64,000 bases of DNA from Rhynchosporium graminicola (GCA_900074885.1 FJUW01000012.1:868001-932000), one strand, 5' to 3'. Numbered from the stretch's first letter, positions 34,650 through 47,838 are shown. The notes: generated by a model not told the origin, from the letters alone. Translations and numbers: made by a program.

Positions 34650-36660
34650 GTTTCTGGTTGTTTGTAAATAGATGATTATTTCTCTCGGTCGATTTCAAGC
34701 TGTAGACATTAATTGGGAAATAAGGAAGGAGACAGTGTTATCGGGGAGAGAGACAGGTTCTTCTCTGAAAGGTATTAATGCTACTTGATTGATAATGCTA
34801 TGAGAGGTCTCGGATGATGCAATGAGCAATATAGAAAGAAGAGCCATTCGGCGTTAAAGCCGGTCAACAGATTAGTGAACATTGCGTGAAGCATTGTGAC
34901 CTTCACCAACATTATATTGGTAATCCCCCAAAATCATGCCTGGGAGAATCGAAAGTCCGTCATTTATAAGAATCGTTTGGGACATCGAGTTTATATAACT
35001 GTGGTATCTCCGTATTGTTGCTGTCACATACCTTGAGGACTGATCAATGTCTCCACAAAAAGCCGCTTCCACGTGCCAGGCCGATCAGATCAGGGTCCAG
35101 GGCTACTTCCTCAACCCTTTCTCCTCGAGGCTCAGCCAGCGTCCATGATGCCCAGACCAAAGCCAGCCCAACCCAACCCAACCTAGCGCAAACCTTCCAA
35201 CTATCGATTCTCAACTTCCCAAGCATCATCGATCATCCGAGCCCATAATTCCGAGATTTGTTGCATGTCGCGAATCTGACAAACAAGTTTTTCTCAAACC
35301 AAATCCTCGAAAAGCATGGAAGTGCAAGCAAGTGCCTGCGTCCGCCCGGCTGTGACTCCGTACAAGTACAGTACAGTACACCTTAGTAAGCACATCTACA
35401 AGCACGAGACTAGGAAGACCAGGCGCAAGAATAAACAAGTCTTGCTTCCAGGGATCCGGGACTTTCCCAATGCTGTGCCGGGCAGGAGGTTCATCCTATC
35501 TCGTCGACTCTGTGCCATACAATATCCGTTGGAGATCGCAGGAAGAGGCGCTTTATTACACCAAGTCCTGAATGACCAAGGGTCCATTACCGTGTTACGA
35601 GTGCTGGTATGCGATCTGCAACAGAACTTCATTACTCGATTTTCTGTGCTCTAGTTGGCCGATTGGGTTTTGGTGTGGCATTGTTCCTCGATACAGGTGG
35701 TGTTGTGGGGGCGGGTTTGTGTATGGTCTGCTGCGTGCCCTTCACAGGGGCTTTTCATCTGGGAGTCACTGATACTTGCTCGCCATGGACCTGAATATCG
35801 AAGCAAGCTCGCTACAAAGCATCATCAAGCCGATATCTGGAGCATATAGAGTCACGGCTCTTCATGCGACCATAAACCAGTGGAAGATTCTTATGTATGA
35901 TTGTTGTTCCCCGTCTGTACATCACATCTTCCAGTTTCCGCCCGTGGAATGGAAAGTATATTGCATCTGATCCTCGGAGGATGACTCCGGTCCTCCGGAG
36001 ATGTCTCCTGGGGCCAACCTGTATCTGCTGTACGAACTTCCCTGCGCGGGCCGGCTGGCGTGAAATTGGGGTTTGTCCTGCATGCGTTCAGATCCGAGCG
36101 AATCCTCGTTAACTTCTCGTTGTGAAGGCGTTGTGATAGCCAAGAGTAAAATCCAAAGTTCTGGCTTCCATTTCAATTCAAGATTTCCAGTCGAGACGTT
36201 GTTGTGTGGTTGTCAAGCACACTCTTAAGCTTGGAGTGCACTGGAGATTTATGTGGTCTACTACTCCATTCAAAGCTGGCCACCTGGTCGCACAATCGCA
36301 CTGTACCCTCTACAAGTAGCGGCTCCTAGATCTGGTAAGCATCATCGACCTGGCATTCCATCGAGATCTTGCACAGAGGGGAATGCTCTCAGAAGCAACG
36401 CAAAGACAAGAAGTGTTCGAAAATATGTTTCTTCCCAAGCTATTTACAAGCAAACCATAACCCCATCACACCATTCCCAGGAATCACCATCGACCACTAT
36501 GCCCACCTTCAGCCCAATTGCCGAAGCAGATTGTTTGTTTAATATACAGCCCCGTTTGTTTACTTTACTTGGATGTATCAACGACATATCGTCCAGCGAT
36601 CTTGCCTTCGTGCCTGGCAGGATGTTAGATGTACTTCTCAAATGGTAGGAGAGGGATAGG
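34650..36660. other. Intergenic, no gene seen
   Basis: 2 kb between the short-chain dehydrogenase start and the alcohol dehydrogenase stop. Frames (35316-35654, 36253-36648) show no features of known families. Confidence 0.55.
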
Positions 36661-37921
36661 TTACATCAAGTCGTACACCTTCTGGAGTTCGCTCAAGCCG
36701 ATGGACTTGAATGGAGATTTGATCAACTTTTCAGTATATTAGTCTGATTGTATGCGAATTTTCAAATGGTATAGACTTACTCCGCGTCTGAAGAACTCAA
36801 TAGCCTCAGCAGAATCTGCTCTGTTTCCGACATATGAACCCTTAATGGTAATCATCTTGATGACGGACTCGAAAACTGGTGCACGGAGATAGGCACCGGC
36901 TGGGAGACCGATAGCAATCACTGTGCCGCGAGGACGAACGTACTGGAGCTGTCAGCTATATGGTCATGAAGGATTTGCGAGAATGGTGCATACCTCAGCA
37001 GCCTGTTGGAAGGGCTTCTCGTTGACAGCGACCAAGATGACGGCGTGTGGTCCAAGACCGTCAGGTGTGGCAGCCTTCACATCACTGACGACATTCTTGC
37101 TGGTCATGAAGTCGACAAAGTGCTCAGCACCGAGCTCTGCCGTCATCTTCCTCTTCTCCTCACCACCGTCGATAGCAATGATTCTTAGACCCATGGCCTT
37201 GGCGTATTGGCAGGCAAGCGAACCAAGTCCACCACCTGCACCGACGATAGCGACCGTCTCGCCAGGTCTGGCTCCCGACTCCTTCAGTCCCTTGTAGACC
37301 GTGATACCGGCGCAGAGAACTGGTGCGATAGCCTCGAGGTCACACTCTTTGGGAATGCGGGCAACATGTGCTGCCTTGGCGATACAGTATTCTTGGAAGG
37401 TACCGTCGACTGTGTAGCCGGAGAGGAGGGCCTTAGCACAGAGAGGCTCGTCGGATCGTTGGCAGAAGTCGCATGCGAGGCAAGTACCGTTGATCCACTA
37501 CAATTTGCTGTCAGTATATACAAGTAAAAAGAGCTCATTTTCAGACATACCTTTACACCTGCATAGTCACCAATCTCGATATCGTTAACGAGATCTCCCT
37601 TGGCAACGACAACACCAGCACCCTCGTGTCCACCGACAAGTGGGAGCTTGGTCGCCAATGGCCAGTCACCGTTGACAGCGTGAAGATCAGTGTGGCAGAC
37701 ACCGGAGAACTTGATGTTGATTAGAACCTCATCTGGGCCAGGCTTCTGGACTGGGATCTTCTTGTAGACAACGGCTTGAAGGAGTCAGCAAGGGTCAAAG
37801 CTTGCAAGCGAAGACAAAAAGAGAGTTGAGAAGTCAAGGAGCACGAATGTCGGAAAGACGTACGTTTGCCGGTCTGCTCAACCACCTGTGCCCATTGCTC
37901 CGTTGGGATGTTTGGTGCCAT
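36661..37921 (-). CDS. ADH1: zinc alcohol dehydrogenase (ADH1-like)
   Basis: Exons 37921-37864, 37774-37551, 37497-36994, 36942-36781 and 36726-36661, 337 aa, slightly shorter than the usual 345-350. Reversible ethanol/acetaldehyde oxidoreduction with NAD in the cytosol. The catalytic zinc ligands are in [16 protein letters not shown] and [10 protein letters not shown]; the structural zinc cysteines are in [15 protein letters not shown]. The cofactor domain has [34 protein letters not shown], where the acidic residue after the third strand indicates NAD. C-terminal [20 protein letters not shown] and [11 protein letters not shown] are standard. Codon use is strongly biased, suggesting high expression. 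The 22-codon last exon lies outside any long frame but restores the family C-terminus. Confidence 0.93.
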
Positions 37922-38466
37922 TGTGACTTTAGGTATTTAAATCGAAGTAAATTGCTAATTGGGGAGTTGGTTGCACTTTTCCCTCAAGATATGTATGAAA
38001 GTCAACTGAGCTGATGTGGGATGATTGCGGAAGAAGGGACAGTGGTCTGCCCTTATCTTATATAATATATTCGAATTTCGACAAAACATGCCACTTTCAA
38101 GAGACGTTAGTTACCCCTCCACCCTCCACACTCGCAACCCCACCTCGTCCATCCCGCCGCTAGAGCTCGGACGTCGACTGCTCCCCATCCAACCAAAGCA
38201 AGTTCTTGCTTCTTCTTATCTCGTCTAGCTTCGTGCTTCTACCACGGATGCTACAATACAATCGATCCAGCGGTCCTGTTCCTGTACCTGTTCCTGTTCT
38301 CGTGACCTTTGAAACTTGAAACTTGATCCCGCTGGACCGTCGTGTATTAGCTGAAGCGTCATATTATATATGGCAGTAGCAGTAGATTGGCCAGGAAAGA
38401 GACTGGGCCGGCCTGATGGGCACATAGAGGAGCAGAGGATGCAAGCTTCATGCATGCATGGCCTTT

Positions 38467-38494
38467 GCTTGGGGCTTGGGGCTTGGGGCTTGGG
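38467..38494. repeat. GCTTGGG heptamer tandem repeat, four copies
   Basis: Four perfect copies of a 7-nt unit, about 550 nt upstream of the alcohol dehydrogenase start. Confidence 0.85.
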
Positions 38495-38506
38495 TGTCTC
38501 AACAGA

Positions 38507-38538
38507 TCTCCTCTCCTCTCCTCTCCTCTCCTCTCCTC
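38507..38538. repeat. TCTCC pentamer tandem repeat
   Basis: About six copies of a pyrimidine pentamer immediately after the heptamer repeat. A homopyrimidine run of this kind can affect nucleosome positioning; that effect is inference. Confidence 0.85.
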
Positions 38539-40212
38539 TGGACCCTCAAATTCTGCCATGTTCCGATACTTGGCGGTACCACTCCTGTCCTGTGCGTGGG
38601 CGACTCGGGTGGTGTACTTACTGTATCTTAAACAGTGGCGTGGTTCCCTGGTGGTTTGTCGTAAGCCCAAAGATAACCCATCCAAGCTTCTTCTCTAGAA
38701 ACACACTCCCCTTTACAAACCTCCAACGTAACAAGCACTCTTGGGACTCGAATGGAATGCAGCAGACTGCAAGAGGGGCTCCTCCGAGAATCTCACTGGT
38801 ATCGAGAAGAGTCCACAAACTGACGCTAGAAACTTGACTATAACAAACAATAGCTCCACTTAAGCTAGCGTTACTTATACACGGTTATTGTATAGTTCAG
38901 GGTCCTTCGGAACGTCCGTCGCCCTGTCACTTCCCATGCATGATAGACGGGCGCTCCCTTCCATTTCCAGTACAATAAAGCGTATTGCGGGGAAGCCGCT
39001 ACAGCTTCCCCCTCTCCTCTCAAGACTACCCAGGTAGATTTCGTACGACGCGTGTGATTGCGGAGGTGCTTTTGGAGATCTAGTTACTGCGGGGTTTCCT
39101 CAACGTATTTCGTGCAGTAGCTGACTCGCGATCTTCAAATTCCGCGATCGAACCCTTGGTCCGGAAGCTTATTGTAAGCTTGTCAAGTGAGTCCTGGAAC
39201 TCAAGCTCTTAGACCCAAGGCATGCAAATTTCCCGTCTTTGTTGTCTATTGGGGGGCATTTCGGAGGGCATTCCGAACCCCCAGCTCGGTCGAGCGCCCC
39301 TTGCTGCACTCACTGCATGGAGATGGCGCAGAGGCCGGGCTGGTTGGTATTGGGCGTTTGTATTCGAAGAAGTCCGCACACTTCTACCTCCCCAGCACTG
39401 AGCACTGTGTCGCTTTCGTTGGTAGTATTTAGGCACGGCCCGTCGAAATCTTGTCCAGTTATCTCTGAGAGCGATGACGAGGATCGACGTCAATTTCTAG
39501 GGCCATATGAGGAGTGGACGTGCCGTGTTGTTGCGGCACAGTGCCGTTTCGTTGTTTTCTGTATAGTATCTTCTTCTCTCTTCGTCGTGTAAGGGCGGCG
39601 GTGCACGAGTCCGAACGCCGAAGGAAGGACGACAAAACATCGAGAGTCTCGGTTCTTCTTTCCTCTGTTGTCGTTGTGTGGATGTCATGTACGGCGTGAG
39701 TGGAAAGCCCGAAACACTGGCAACTGGTGTGGTCTTATACTTTGACGACGGTGCACCTCTTTGGCCATCCGTCTTATTGTACAATACCTTGATGGGGAGA
39801 ACTCTCTTCTATCCCATTGATTTATCAGCGGTATTGTTATCCGAAGTTTCGGTTCAATTTGGAATCAACATCCTGGGTTTATGTGCCTTTACAGCAAGGG
39901 ACGGGATGATCTAGGTCGGCATCAGACAGAACCCTCCTGAGAGTGGTGAAATCAAGTACCAATCAATTACAAAGAGCCAGAGCTAGAGCCAAAGCCAGAA
40001 TCACCTCCCACCATCAAACGTGCAAGAGAGTACCAGGCATTCACCCGAGTCACAAGCGAAAATTAAAATCAATGAGATTTTCACCACAATAACCGGCTTT
40101 TATACTCCCGAAATCAAAGTTTTCTGAGATAGGCAATACTTCCACGTCCAAATCCACACGTTCCATGCACAGGAGCGCAACTTGTTTCGGGTATCAGCTG
40201 AATGATTGACCA

Positions 40213-42181
40213 TCATGGACATAGAACGGCCTCACGAATCCCCGAAAGTTTAACCTCAGCATTGTCGAAGACCACAACATCTTCAGCCTTCTCGATGACC
40301 GTAAGCTTAGAGCCAACTGAACGACGCTCGTACTTCTTCTCGAATCGTTCCGTGGAAGCTGGGATCAAGGGAGCAGACTTTGGGAAACTGTTCATCTCGA
40401 GTCCATATGATGGACCTTCGACTAGAGGCAGAAGTCTACCCACTTGGAATCCAATACCCGGACGATAGCCATACGGTGCCTTTTCAAGTACGGCAGCGTT
40501 CTCACGGACCTTTTTTTCTGCAGCTGTTTGGGTTTCTGCTGTGTTTCGAAGTGCCCCCATTCGCTCGATTGCAATGCCGTCGGAGAAGTACTTGGAGCTA
40601 GCCATTGGTATGCCGTAGAGACGACGGGCGAGAGCACCATACCCGAAGAGATTCCACAAGCTGCGTTCTTGGAAGAATGGGAGGGTGTCATATGGAGTAT
40701 GTCCGAAATTCCAAGTACCCTAGAAGCATGTCAGACCTTTCTCGAACCGATCTCCCAAAGGTAAGTACTTACTCTGTTGTTTGGCGCATCGGGAGTTCGC
40801 TTGTATGGTGACAGACGAGGAAAGCAGAACTCGCGGATGAAGAAGGAGCAGATGCGGAAAACACCGTAGGTCAGGCTTCGCAGAACCGCGGATGGAGACA
40901 GCTTCTCCATTTGGCAGAAATGAACGATATCCTCGTCAAGTATTGAGACGATGAGCTTTACAGCAAAGGGCTTGAAAATCGATGGGACCACATAGATGAT
41001 CTCATTCATCATCGCCATTCCGGCCTCCTCATTTGCATCCTCGCGCCATCGAAAAGTGGACTCGAAATTCTGCAGAGGTCAGCTGATATTTCAAGTCAAC
41101 AGCGGATCTGCTTACCTCCCGCCACTTATTCGCTTGCTCAAGGTTCTCGGGGATATATTTGACACCCATGGAACAGGCTATTTCACGCCAAAGAATCCAC
41201 CTACCCTTGTTATAGAAGTGAAAACACGGATTATATAGAAGACCTACATCGCTTGAACTTCGAATGCCTCGAGGTTGCGGTAACCGAACGCGTTGATCCA
41301 CTGGACCGGACTTTGGGAGAAATGTATAATCAGATACAGAACATCGTCGCTGTTGATCCAAGAGCCATAACGGTGATGATGTTCGTTGATACGACTGACG
41401 ACCAAGCTCTGAGTAGCCGAGCGGAACTCCATGGCCACCATAGCAGACATCAAGTGTACTGTGGTTTGAAGACGTTCATGTTCAATCATAGGATCGGGAT
41501 TTACCACTGACGCGGGTACCGTCAGCATTGTGAATTTGAAGACATACGCGAGGTCCTGCAAATTCTGCATGACATTGCACAAAGATGGAGGTAAATATTT
41601 GTGCTGTGATATTCGCAAAGCTCTCAATGTGACGCAAAGTATAAAGGGCCACTTACTGTGTCCAGACCTGACCAGAGCACGCGAGACACCGGGATTTGTC
41701 GAGGTCTGCGAGTCCAATCAGTATCCGAAAGCTATAGGCAGATTGCCAGGTTAGCACATACCCGAAGAAAGTCGGAGATCCATGCGAACTGAAACAATCT
41801 GGGGAACTCCCATTCGGCCATGTTACTCTCGATCTCCTGAGCCTGCTCGACGGTCATGTGCTTCCAGGAATTAGGGTCATCATTGAAAGAGAACTTGCTC
41901 TTAAGCTTGTTGATGCGGGCGTACCGACGATTCTGCTGGATTTGCCAGATGGCTAGGGTGAATAAGATCGAGCCTATCGATACATAGACGTTACTGAAAA
42001 AGGCACTTAGGCCTGACCAGAGGATTGAATATGTGTCCATGCGGGTGCTGATGGCGTAACCAGCGATGAGGATTGTTGTGAGAAGCTTTGCTGACTTTGA
42101 TGTCGGGGAATACAGGTAGAAGCCTGGAAGGAGAAGTAGAATGACGGCTGCAACAATCTTGATGAGGATATTTGGAGACAT
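40213..42181 (-). CDS. MpaB-type ER-bound oxygenase family protein (DUF2236)
   Basis: Model: exons 42181-41762, 41705-41657, 41506-41248, 41200-41116, 41069-40773 and 40719-40213, about 538 aa. Two to three hydrophobic segments at the N-terminus (IVAAVILLLLPGFYLY; SIGSILFTLAIW) suggest anchoring in the ER. The globular part has the family order seen in MpaB/rubber oxygenase relatives: FLRTSTNPGVSRALVRSGHM, ERLQTTVHLMSAMVAMEF, VSRINEHHHRYG, DDVLYLIIHFSQSPVQWINAFGYRNL, AMWILWREIACSMGVKYIP, then PSIFKPFAVKLIVSILDEDIVHF. MpaB cleaves a farnesyl chain in mycophenolic acid biosynthesis and the fold binds haem in relatives; substrate here is unknown. The 150-nt second intron (41656-41507) is chosen for phase and fit; a shorter variant to a nearer acceptor would add residues. 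Confidence 0.78.
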
Positions 42182-45100
42182 GGCATCGCTATATCGCAGT
42201 CAGTATATACACTTGGTGACTACAGAATATACTTACACTGCTTGGTGTTGCAGTTTGCTTTAGAATGTTTCCTGTTCACAGCCTTAAGCTCTCATGCCAG
42301 AGCCGTCTCTCCACCCTATATAAGTGTATTTACACTGTTAGAGGTGCTCGATGCTACAGTGAAACCAGTGCGTATCTTTCTAGGAGCCCCTTTCATCCAT
42401 GGAATGAGAGAAGTAGAGAAGTCGTCCGGGAATTGGGATGCTTAAATGGGCCTTTTCACCTCTGCTCTAAGCGACGACCAAACTATGCAAGCTACGGCCT
42501 AGTCATGGCTGAATCGAATGTTCTCACAGCGAAGATTGGAAGGCATCTACCACCTGTCACTACCCTCAACACATGTAGAGACGCTCACCGAAGTTGCACA
42601 AACTGTGCCTTTCCTTCTGTGGCTTACAGACTTCAAGCCCGACCGCTCACTCATCCTCGAAGCACCATGCTCTTTTGAGCGAGCTTCCGATTTACTTCGA
42701 GGATGAAAGTCGGGGCAAAGGATGTCTCATGATTGAAAAAATTGACATTCTCTGCACCTTTCGGTTATTCGAGTTTCGATAATGCATTCTCACAGCTCTC
42801 ACCTATCCTCTCGCGCTCTATCCTCTACAACATCCTCAATTCTCTTTCCCGTCTAGCCTCGTAAATTCCAGACACCAAGACCGTTACCGTGTCTGAAAAC
42901 TCCGGGCAGGTACGGTATCACGACGACGCGTGTTCCCGCAACGGCAATGTACATATGCCGCGTAACGTCGAGCTTCGACGACCAAATCGGAGCCTCTCTG
43001 AACTCGTCCGCATTGCCGTGTTTGCCATGTGCTTACCGCATGGCATATGCAACGGGCCGTCTCTGCTACGAACACGCGGGTCTAGATCCCTGTTCTACTC
43101 CAATAATGAAAAGATGGCAAGCCCCAAAATGTCACTTCCTGGCACCTGCCCAGCAGCGCCGTACCGGTCTGGGGAGTTTCTCTCTGACTTCCGGAATATG
43201 TGGGTGGCCTTGAGTAAGCTTGGTGTAGGAAAGGAGTTATCGTGAGAGGAAGCGCCATGCAGGTTTACGAAGTCGCTCGCGATCATGGATACCTCTAGCG
43301 GAGGTAAAGAAGAGTAGTGGTGCGATACGGGAAGCTCTTCTCGGAGAAAACATCCGTGTGATGAGACAAAACGCATCTCTGTGCCCTATCAGTTGCTGAG
43401 GTCTAACCTTGCGCACAGGAAAGACGATGGACGTGCGAATCGCTCCTTCCCCACCTGAATACGTGCGTGCTTTGGTCGTTTGCACTTGTAATCTGGATGA
43501 GGTTAGAAGCAAGGTCCTTTCTGATTGAAAGACAGACCTGAAGAAGAACAGGCCGGGCGGGCCATCGCTAAGCGTGAGAGTGCTGATGGAGAGATCTTGT
43601 CAGCCGCAATAATCACTTTTCTACTTTGCACAATCTGGTCCGACCAAACTCAAATGTGCAGACAGCAATCGAGCATGCGGCAGTCATGATCTACATCTTG
43701 TATCGAAATAGCGTATATGTAGCCCACAACCCTTCATTTTTTCCAGACATAAAACCTGTCTCGCAGCAGCATGAAGTCCAGTCCTCTCCTAACTTGCCGA
43801 AATCAGTAGCAAAGTCGAGATCTCTTGGAAGTAAACAATCAGAAGCGAACGGGGCGGCCCGTACGTAGCGCCTTCCTGACATTAGCGACGTCTATCCCTG
43901 AGGCTGAATGAAAACTCCTCGCATGCAACGACATCTCTAGCCCATAGCCAGCCTCTAAACCCGAGTATCCCTGCAGTCATCAGTGTACCCTGATCCCACC
44001 CGTTGCTCGGGGTCAATAACAAGCTTTCAGAATCGGATTTCATTCCGAGTTTCGGGCTACAGTCTACGAGAAGGTTCCGAGCCGTTGGATTCTCGCTGGA
44101 CAGGATGCTGATATCATTTGTCACGTCTTCAGGATATTCCATACATGTATATACCAAGACCGAATATTAATCTTTTTGAATGTACCACGAACTACACTCT
44201 TCATGATCGATGCATTGGTCTGATCAGAAGCATCGAGAACTTTGATCGGTGGAAACCTTACGAATGTTCCCTAGCGAGGCCTCCGAGGACGTCCTCGCTT
44301 ACGAAAGTCTGTCGTTGTTCGCACAGCCGCAGTGCGATCATGTGTGTGAGCCTCCTCTAAATTGTGGGATCGGCGTCGATCCTCCTAGTTTCCGCGCTGA
44401 TGAACAAGATGCGTAGATAGAAAAAGGTGTCGATGGAGGCGCAGTAACAGATGTTCTCTGCGTAAAGTGACACATTAACTCAGAGGTGGTAAACAAAGAT
44501 ATAGAGAAATCTATAACGAATCCGACGCTGGCGCACAAAACTTTAAGATAGACGCTTAAGCAGCGACCTGATCGTGTAGTTGGGAACAAACTTGGATGGA
44601 GAAAGGCTCTTGTTTAAAACCTCATTTACGTCTCAAGTCAAGCTGGAGTCTTTGGAGTTGCAGTTCTTTTTGTACGGAGAAAGGCTGCATCTTCTTCATT
44701 GCATTCTCCACGGCTGTGAGAAGCCTATCTTGAACCCATTATCCTTCTGTCCGGATGCACAAATTTTGATGAGGAGAAGTGAGCAGTGTGTCGAGTGATA
44801 GATCCTTCTAGCGTCTCCAGATAAGCATGAGATCAAGAGATGTTTCAGAAGCCTGGCCATGAGCGTATAGTATTGCTGAGGTCTCCTAGGTCGGCGACGA
44901 ATATAGATCTGAGGAGAGACTTGCGTTTTGATCTTTACTTCAAGAGCCTTAGTGGCTCAAATAGTGCGATAGCACAGAAAGGGTAGAGCTTGAAACATCG
45001 ATCGTTGGTATCCTCCTCGTCTCTGCCAGACCGAGCATGATGGAGACCGACTAGGTCCTCAAGAAGCCATCATATAAAGAAGATAATCATTCCCACACAA

Positions 45101-46491
45101 AGAAAATTCCCGAGGTGCCGCTTCTTAAAATTCGCGTTTACACTCTGATGCAGTAGGTAGGTGACGTCGACAAGTACCTTTTGCGTCTTTGGTGCTTTGC
45201 GGAATCGGTGTCTGTTGTTGTTCTCGTCCTCGCTTGCTAGATCCGGTGGAATTCCTTTTTTTTGTTGATACACTCTGAATCCCTCAACGCAAACAGCAAG
45301 CCTGGGGGGTCCTCGCTTATATAGTAGATTGTTGGTACCCTGGAGAGTAAGTTCGTGGTCGAAAGCTTTGGGTATGCAGGTTATCATCTGGAAAATTCTA
45401 GGGTATGAGACCATACCTAGCTACATGATACTGATGTTTGGAGGTCTTTCGTTATTTGAGTATCGACCCAGACCAAAAATACTTGGTCTGTTTGGTGAAA
45501 TAGTCTAGGACTAGTAGAAGACTAGACGAGTCATCCCATGGGGTTGGAATACTTATACATATTTTTTGAAAGCAAGACCTTTAGTTGAGGAAAACAGTTA
45601 GATATCTTGCAAACTAGATTGAAGAAAAATTCGATAGTAATATCTTCCTACAGGCCAAATTCCACATTCCCTCACGTGCGATGAGTCTCTGCTGCTCTCT
45701 AATGTGGAAACTCTAGACGATCTCTCCAAGCCCTCCAGCATGCTGCTTTTCCATCCCCATCCCCATCTCCAAAAGCAAGACATCTGACACGGGCGAGTTC
45801 TGGTCCCAACTTGGAATATCTCAACCCCAGAGTCCAAAGCCAAACCCAATTCCGCCTTCGACCCCTGACCCGCCTCCGCGTTCCAGAACCAATTATCCTC
45901 GGACCCGGATTACCCCAGATGAGGCCAACCAGTTATTAGTAGTTTATCTTTAGCTCCCTCCCTTGTATAGCTCGCCCTAAGAACCCTCCCTATTCTCTAA
46001 CCCTTCGGCCATCCGGAACGCAAATAACTTCCGTCACTCAGAGATATTTGAGGGCCTCGATTAATCTTCTTTGGCGCGCGGGGTAGTGTTTGCGGTTTGT
46101 AGGCTATGCTAGTATGACCGTACCTTGTCAATTCCTCTTCAGATGCGAGGGTTTTGTAGAGGACCATAGAGACCATACAAGCTAACGGCTTGAAGTCGAT
46201 CTGATTAGGTTTATGGGGGTTAGCGCTTCATTGTCTAGCGGCTTCGTGAGTTTCGATAATCCGGATCGATCTGCATCTCTAAGCTGTGTGCATGCATTCC
46301 TATCTGGTCTGGAGGAACGGAAGCTCTGCACCTGTCGAATTCTCCAATGGAAATGCTGGTCCCGGGATGGGCATTCTGGCGTCTTCAGATGAGGGGAGTG
46401 CAAGTGCGTATGTGCGTGCGCCGCTGCAGAAGGCTGAGCGGAGCGGGATAATGCCGGATCTGACCCCTCTCAATCGGGGGGTTCCTTTTCT

Positions 46492-46511
46492 GGATCAGGA
46501 TCAGGATCAGG
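46492..46511. repeat. GGATCA hexamer tandem repeat
   Basis: Three copies plus GG of a 6-nt unit; a minor microsatellite. Confidence 0.75.
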
Positions 46512-46985
46512 TCGTGTAGGGACCAAGTATCTTGGCGGGATGTCACGAACCATGAAACAAGAGATATTGGCACCACTAGTTAGTTCCCTTGCTTCTAATG
46601 TCCGAACGGACTTTTCGATTACTGATATCGCCGATATCAAAGGTGGTTGACGTGAGAGTGAGACTTGTGATGTGTGAAGGTTTCCCCTTCCCCGCTGTCG
46701 TTTTGCTCGCGGGAAAGTCTAGCGAGATGTGGGGCACCGATTGCGGTTGCGTAGGTGGGGTAAAAGGGGCCGAGGTCATGCATGACATAGGTAGCTAGCT
46801 GATAGTGGAACACCAAGAATCACATAGAGAGCTCCGTCAAACGACAAGTGCAAGTGCAACTACGGGAAGTTTGAAGGCTCTCGCTGAAGCCTCAAAAGCG
46901 TTTCGGACATAAGAAGGACATCACGAGGGACGAATGCAAGAGGGAGGTTTCGGGATCGGGATCAGCGATGCCCCGTGATGTCTTT

Positions 46986-47028
46986 CTACCTACCTACCTA
47001 CCTACCTACCTACCTACCTACCTACCTA
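46986..47028. repeat. (CTAC)n microsatellite
   Basis: Forty-three bases of perfect CTAC repeat, almost eleven units, the cleanest microsatellite in the window. Shorter runs of the same tetramer occur elsewhere between genes. Confidence 0.95.
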
Positions 47029-47838
47029 GTCGAGCTAGTAAAGGAAGATGTGGGGTGGGGTGGGGTGGTCGTGCACGGTGCAGGGAATAGTCTAGCGTGA
47101 CCTTAGTGGCATATCAGATGGAGGGGGAAGGAGGGGGTAGGACAAGTATGTACCAAGTCCTGTAACCACAACCTTCCTTGTACCTCTCTCGAAAGAATGG
47201 CTATGTCTGGTTCTGATATCCGTTGGCCCTACCACACTCCATCGCACTCGTGCTCTCTAAGGATACGGAGAGATGGATGGACCAAAGGCGAAACCGTACC
47301 AAGCCAGGGCTGGGGCTCACTCTTAACCTAGGTAGGAGGTACCCATTTGCCGTACGCCCCTCGAGAGCCTCGAGAGGGGAGCTCCGTGGATCGTGGAGCT
47401 TCTTCCACATCTCCAAGTCGGACCCGGCCTCTTAGAGCCTCTCATCCTGGGAATGAAGCTCGACTGGGGTTCCCACAGATGTCACCAAATCTGCTGGGAG
47501 TAACGCGATGCATGACTGACTACTGCCATCGTCTAAGACTGACTCATAGGTACGAGTACATTAGTTCGGGAGGTAAGAAGGTGGGTTACCGGCATCTTTT
47601 GGTTGGGTAAGGTATGTATGTGTGTGGTAAGGAGGCGGGCATTTGTACCCCGGCCCGGCGTCGAAGCTTCGTAGCTTCTTCGGGTAACAAAGGTCTTGCT
47701 TGCCTCTCAAACCATAAAACACTACCCCTCCCCTCCCCCCGCTGCCGCCTTTCCGTTCTCCTCTTCTCAGACATCGCCTTTGTGCAACAACAGAACTTAA
47801 GAGATACCCTGTGTACTCAATCAATCAATCTATTCACA

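Larger units (their letters stand above)
37922..40212. other. Intergenic, no gene seen
   Basis: 2.3 kb including the alcohol dehydrogenase promoter (first several hundred bases, with low-complexity tracts at 38467-38538). The rest has only short frames without recognisable features. Confidence 0.55.
42182..47838. other. 5.7-kb gene-poor stretch
   Basis: No frame in this interval shows a known family or a coherent spliced product. The longest (42889-43245 plus, 45070-45414 minus, 42265-42678 plus) look like chance. It contains tandem repeats at 46492-46511 and 46986-47028. The last few hundred bases are the aldehyde dehydrogenase promoter. Confidence 0.55.

Noticed and set aside
45469..45490. 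CAGACCAA..TTGGTCTG inverted repeat as a transposon end or terminator
   Set aside because: Only 8-nt arms with no partner copy, no target-site duplication and no adjacent gene to terminate.
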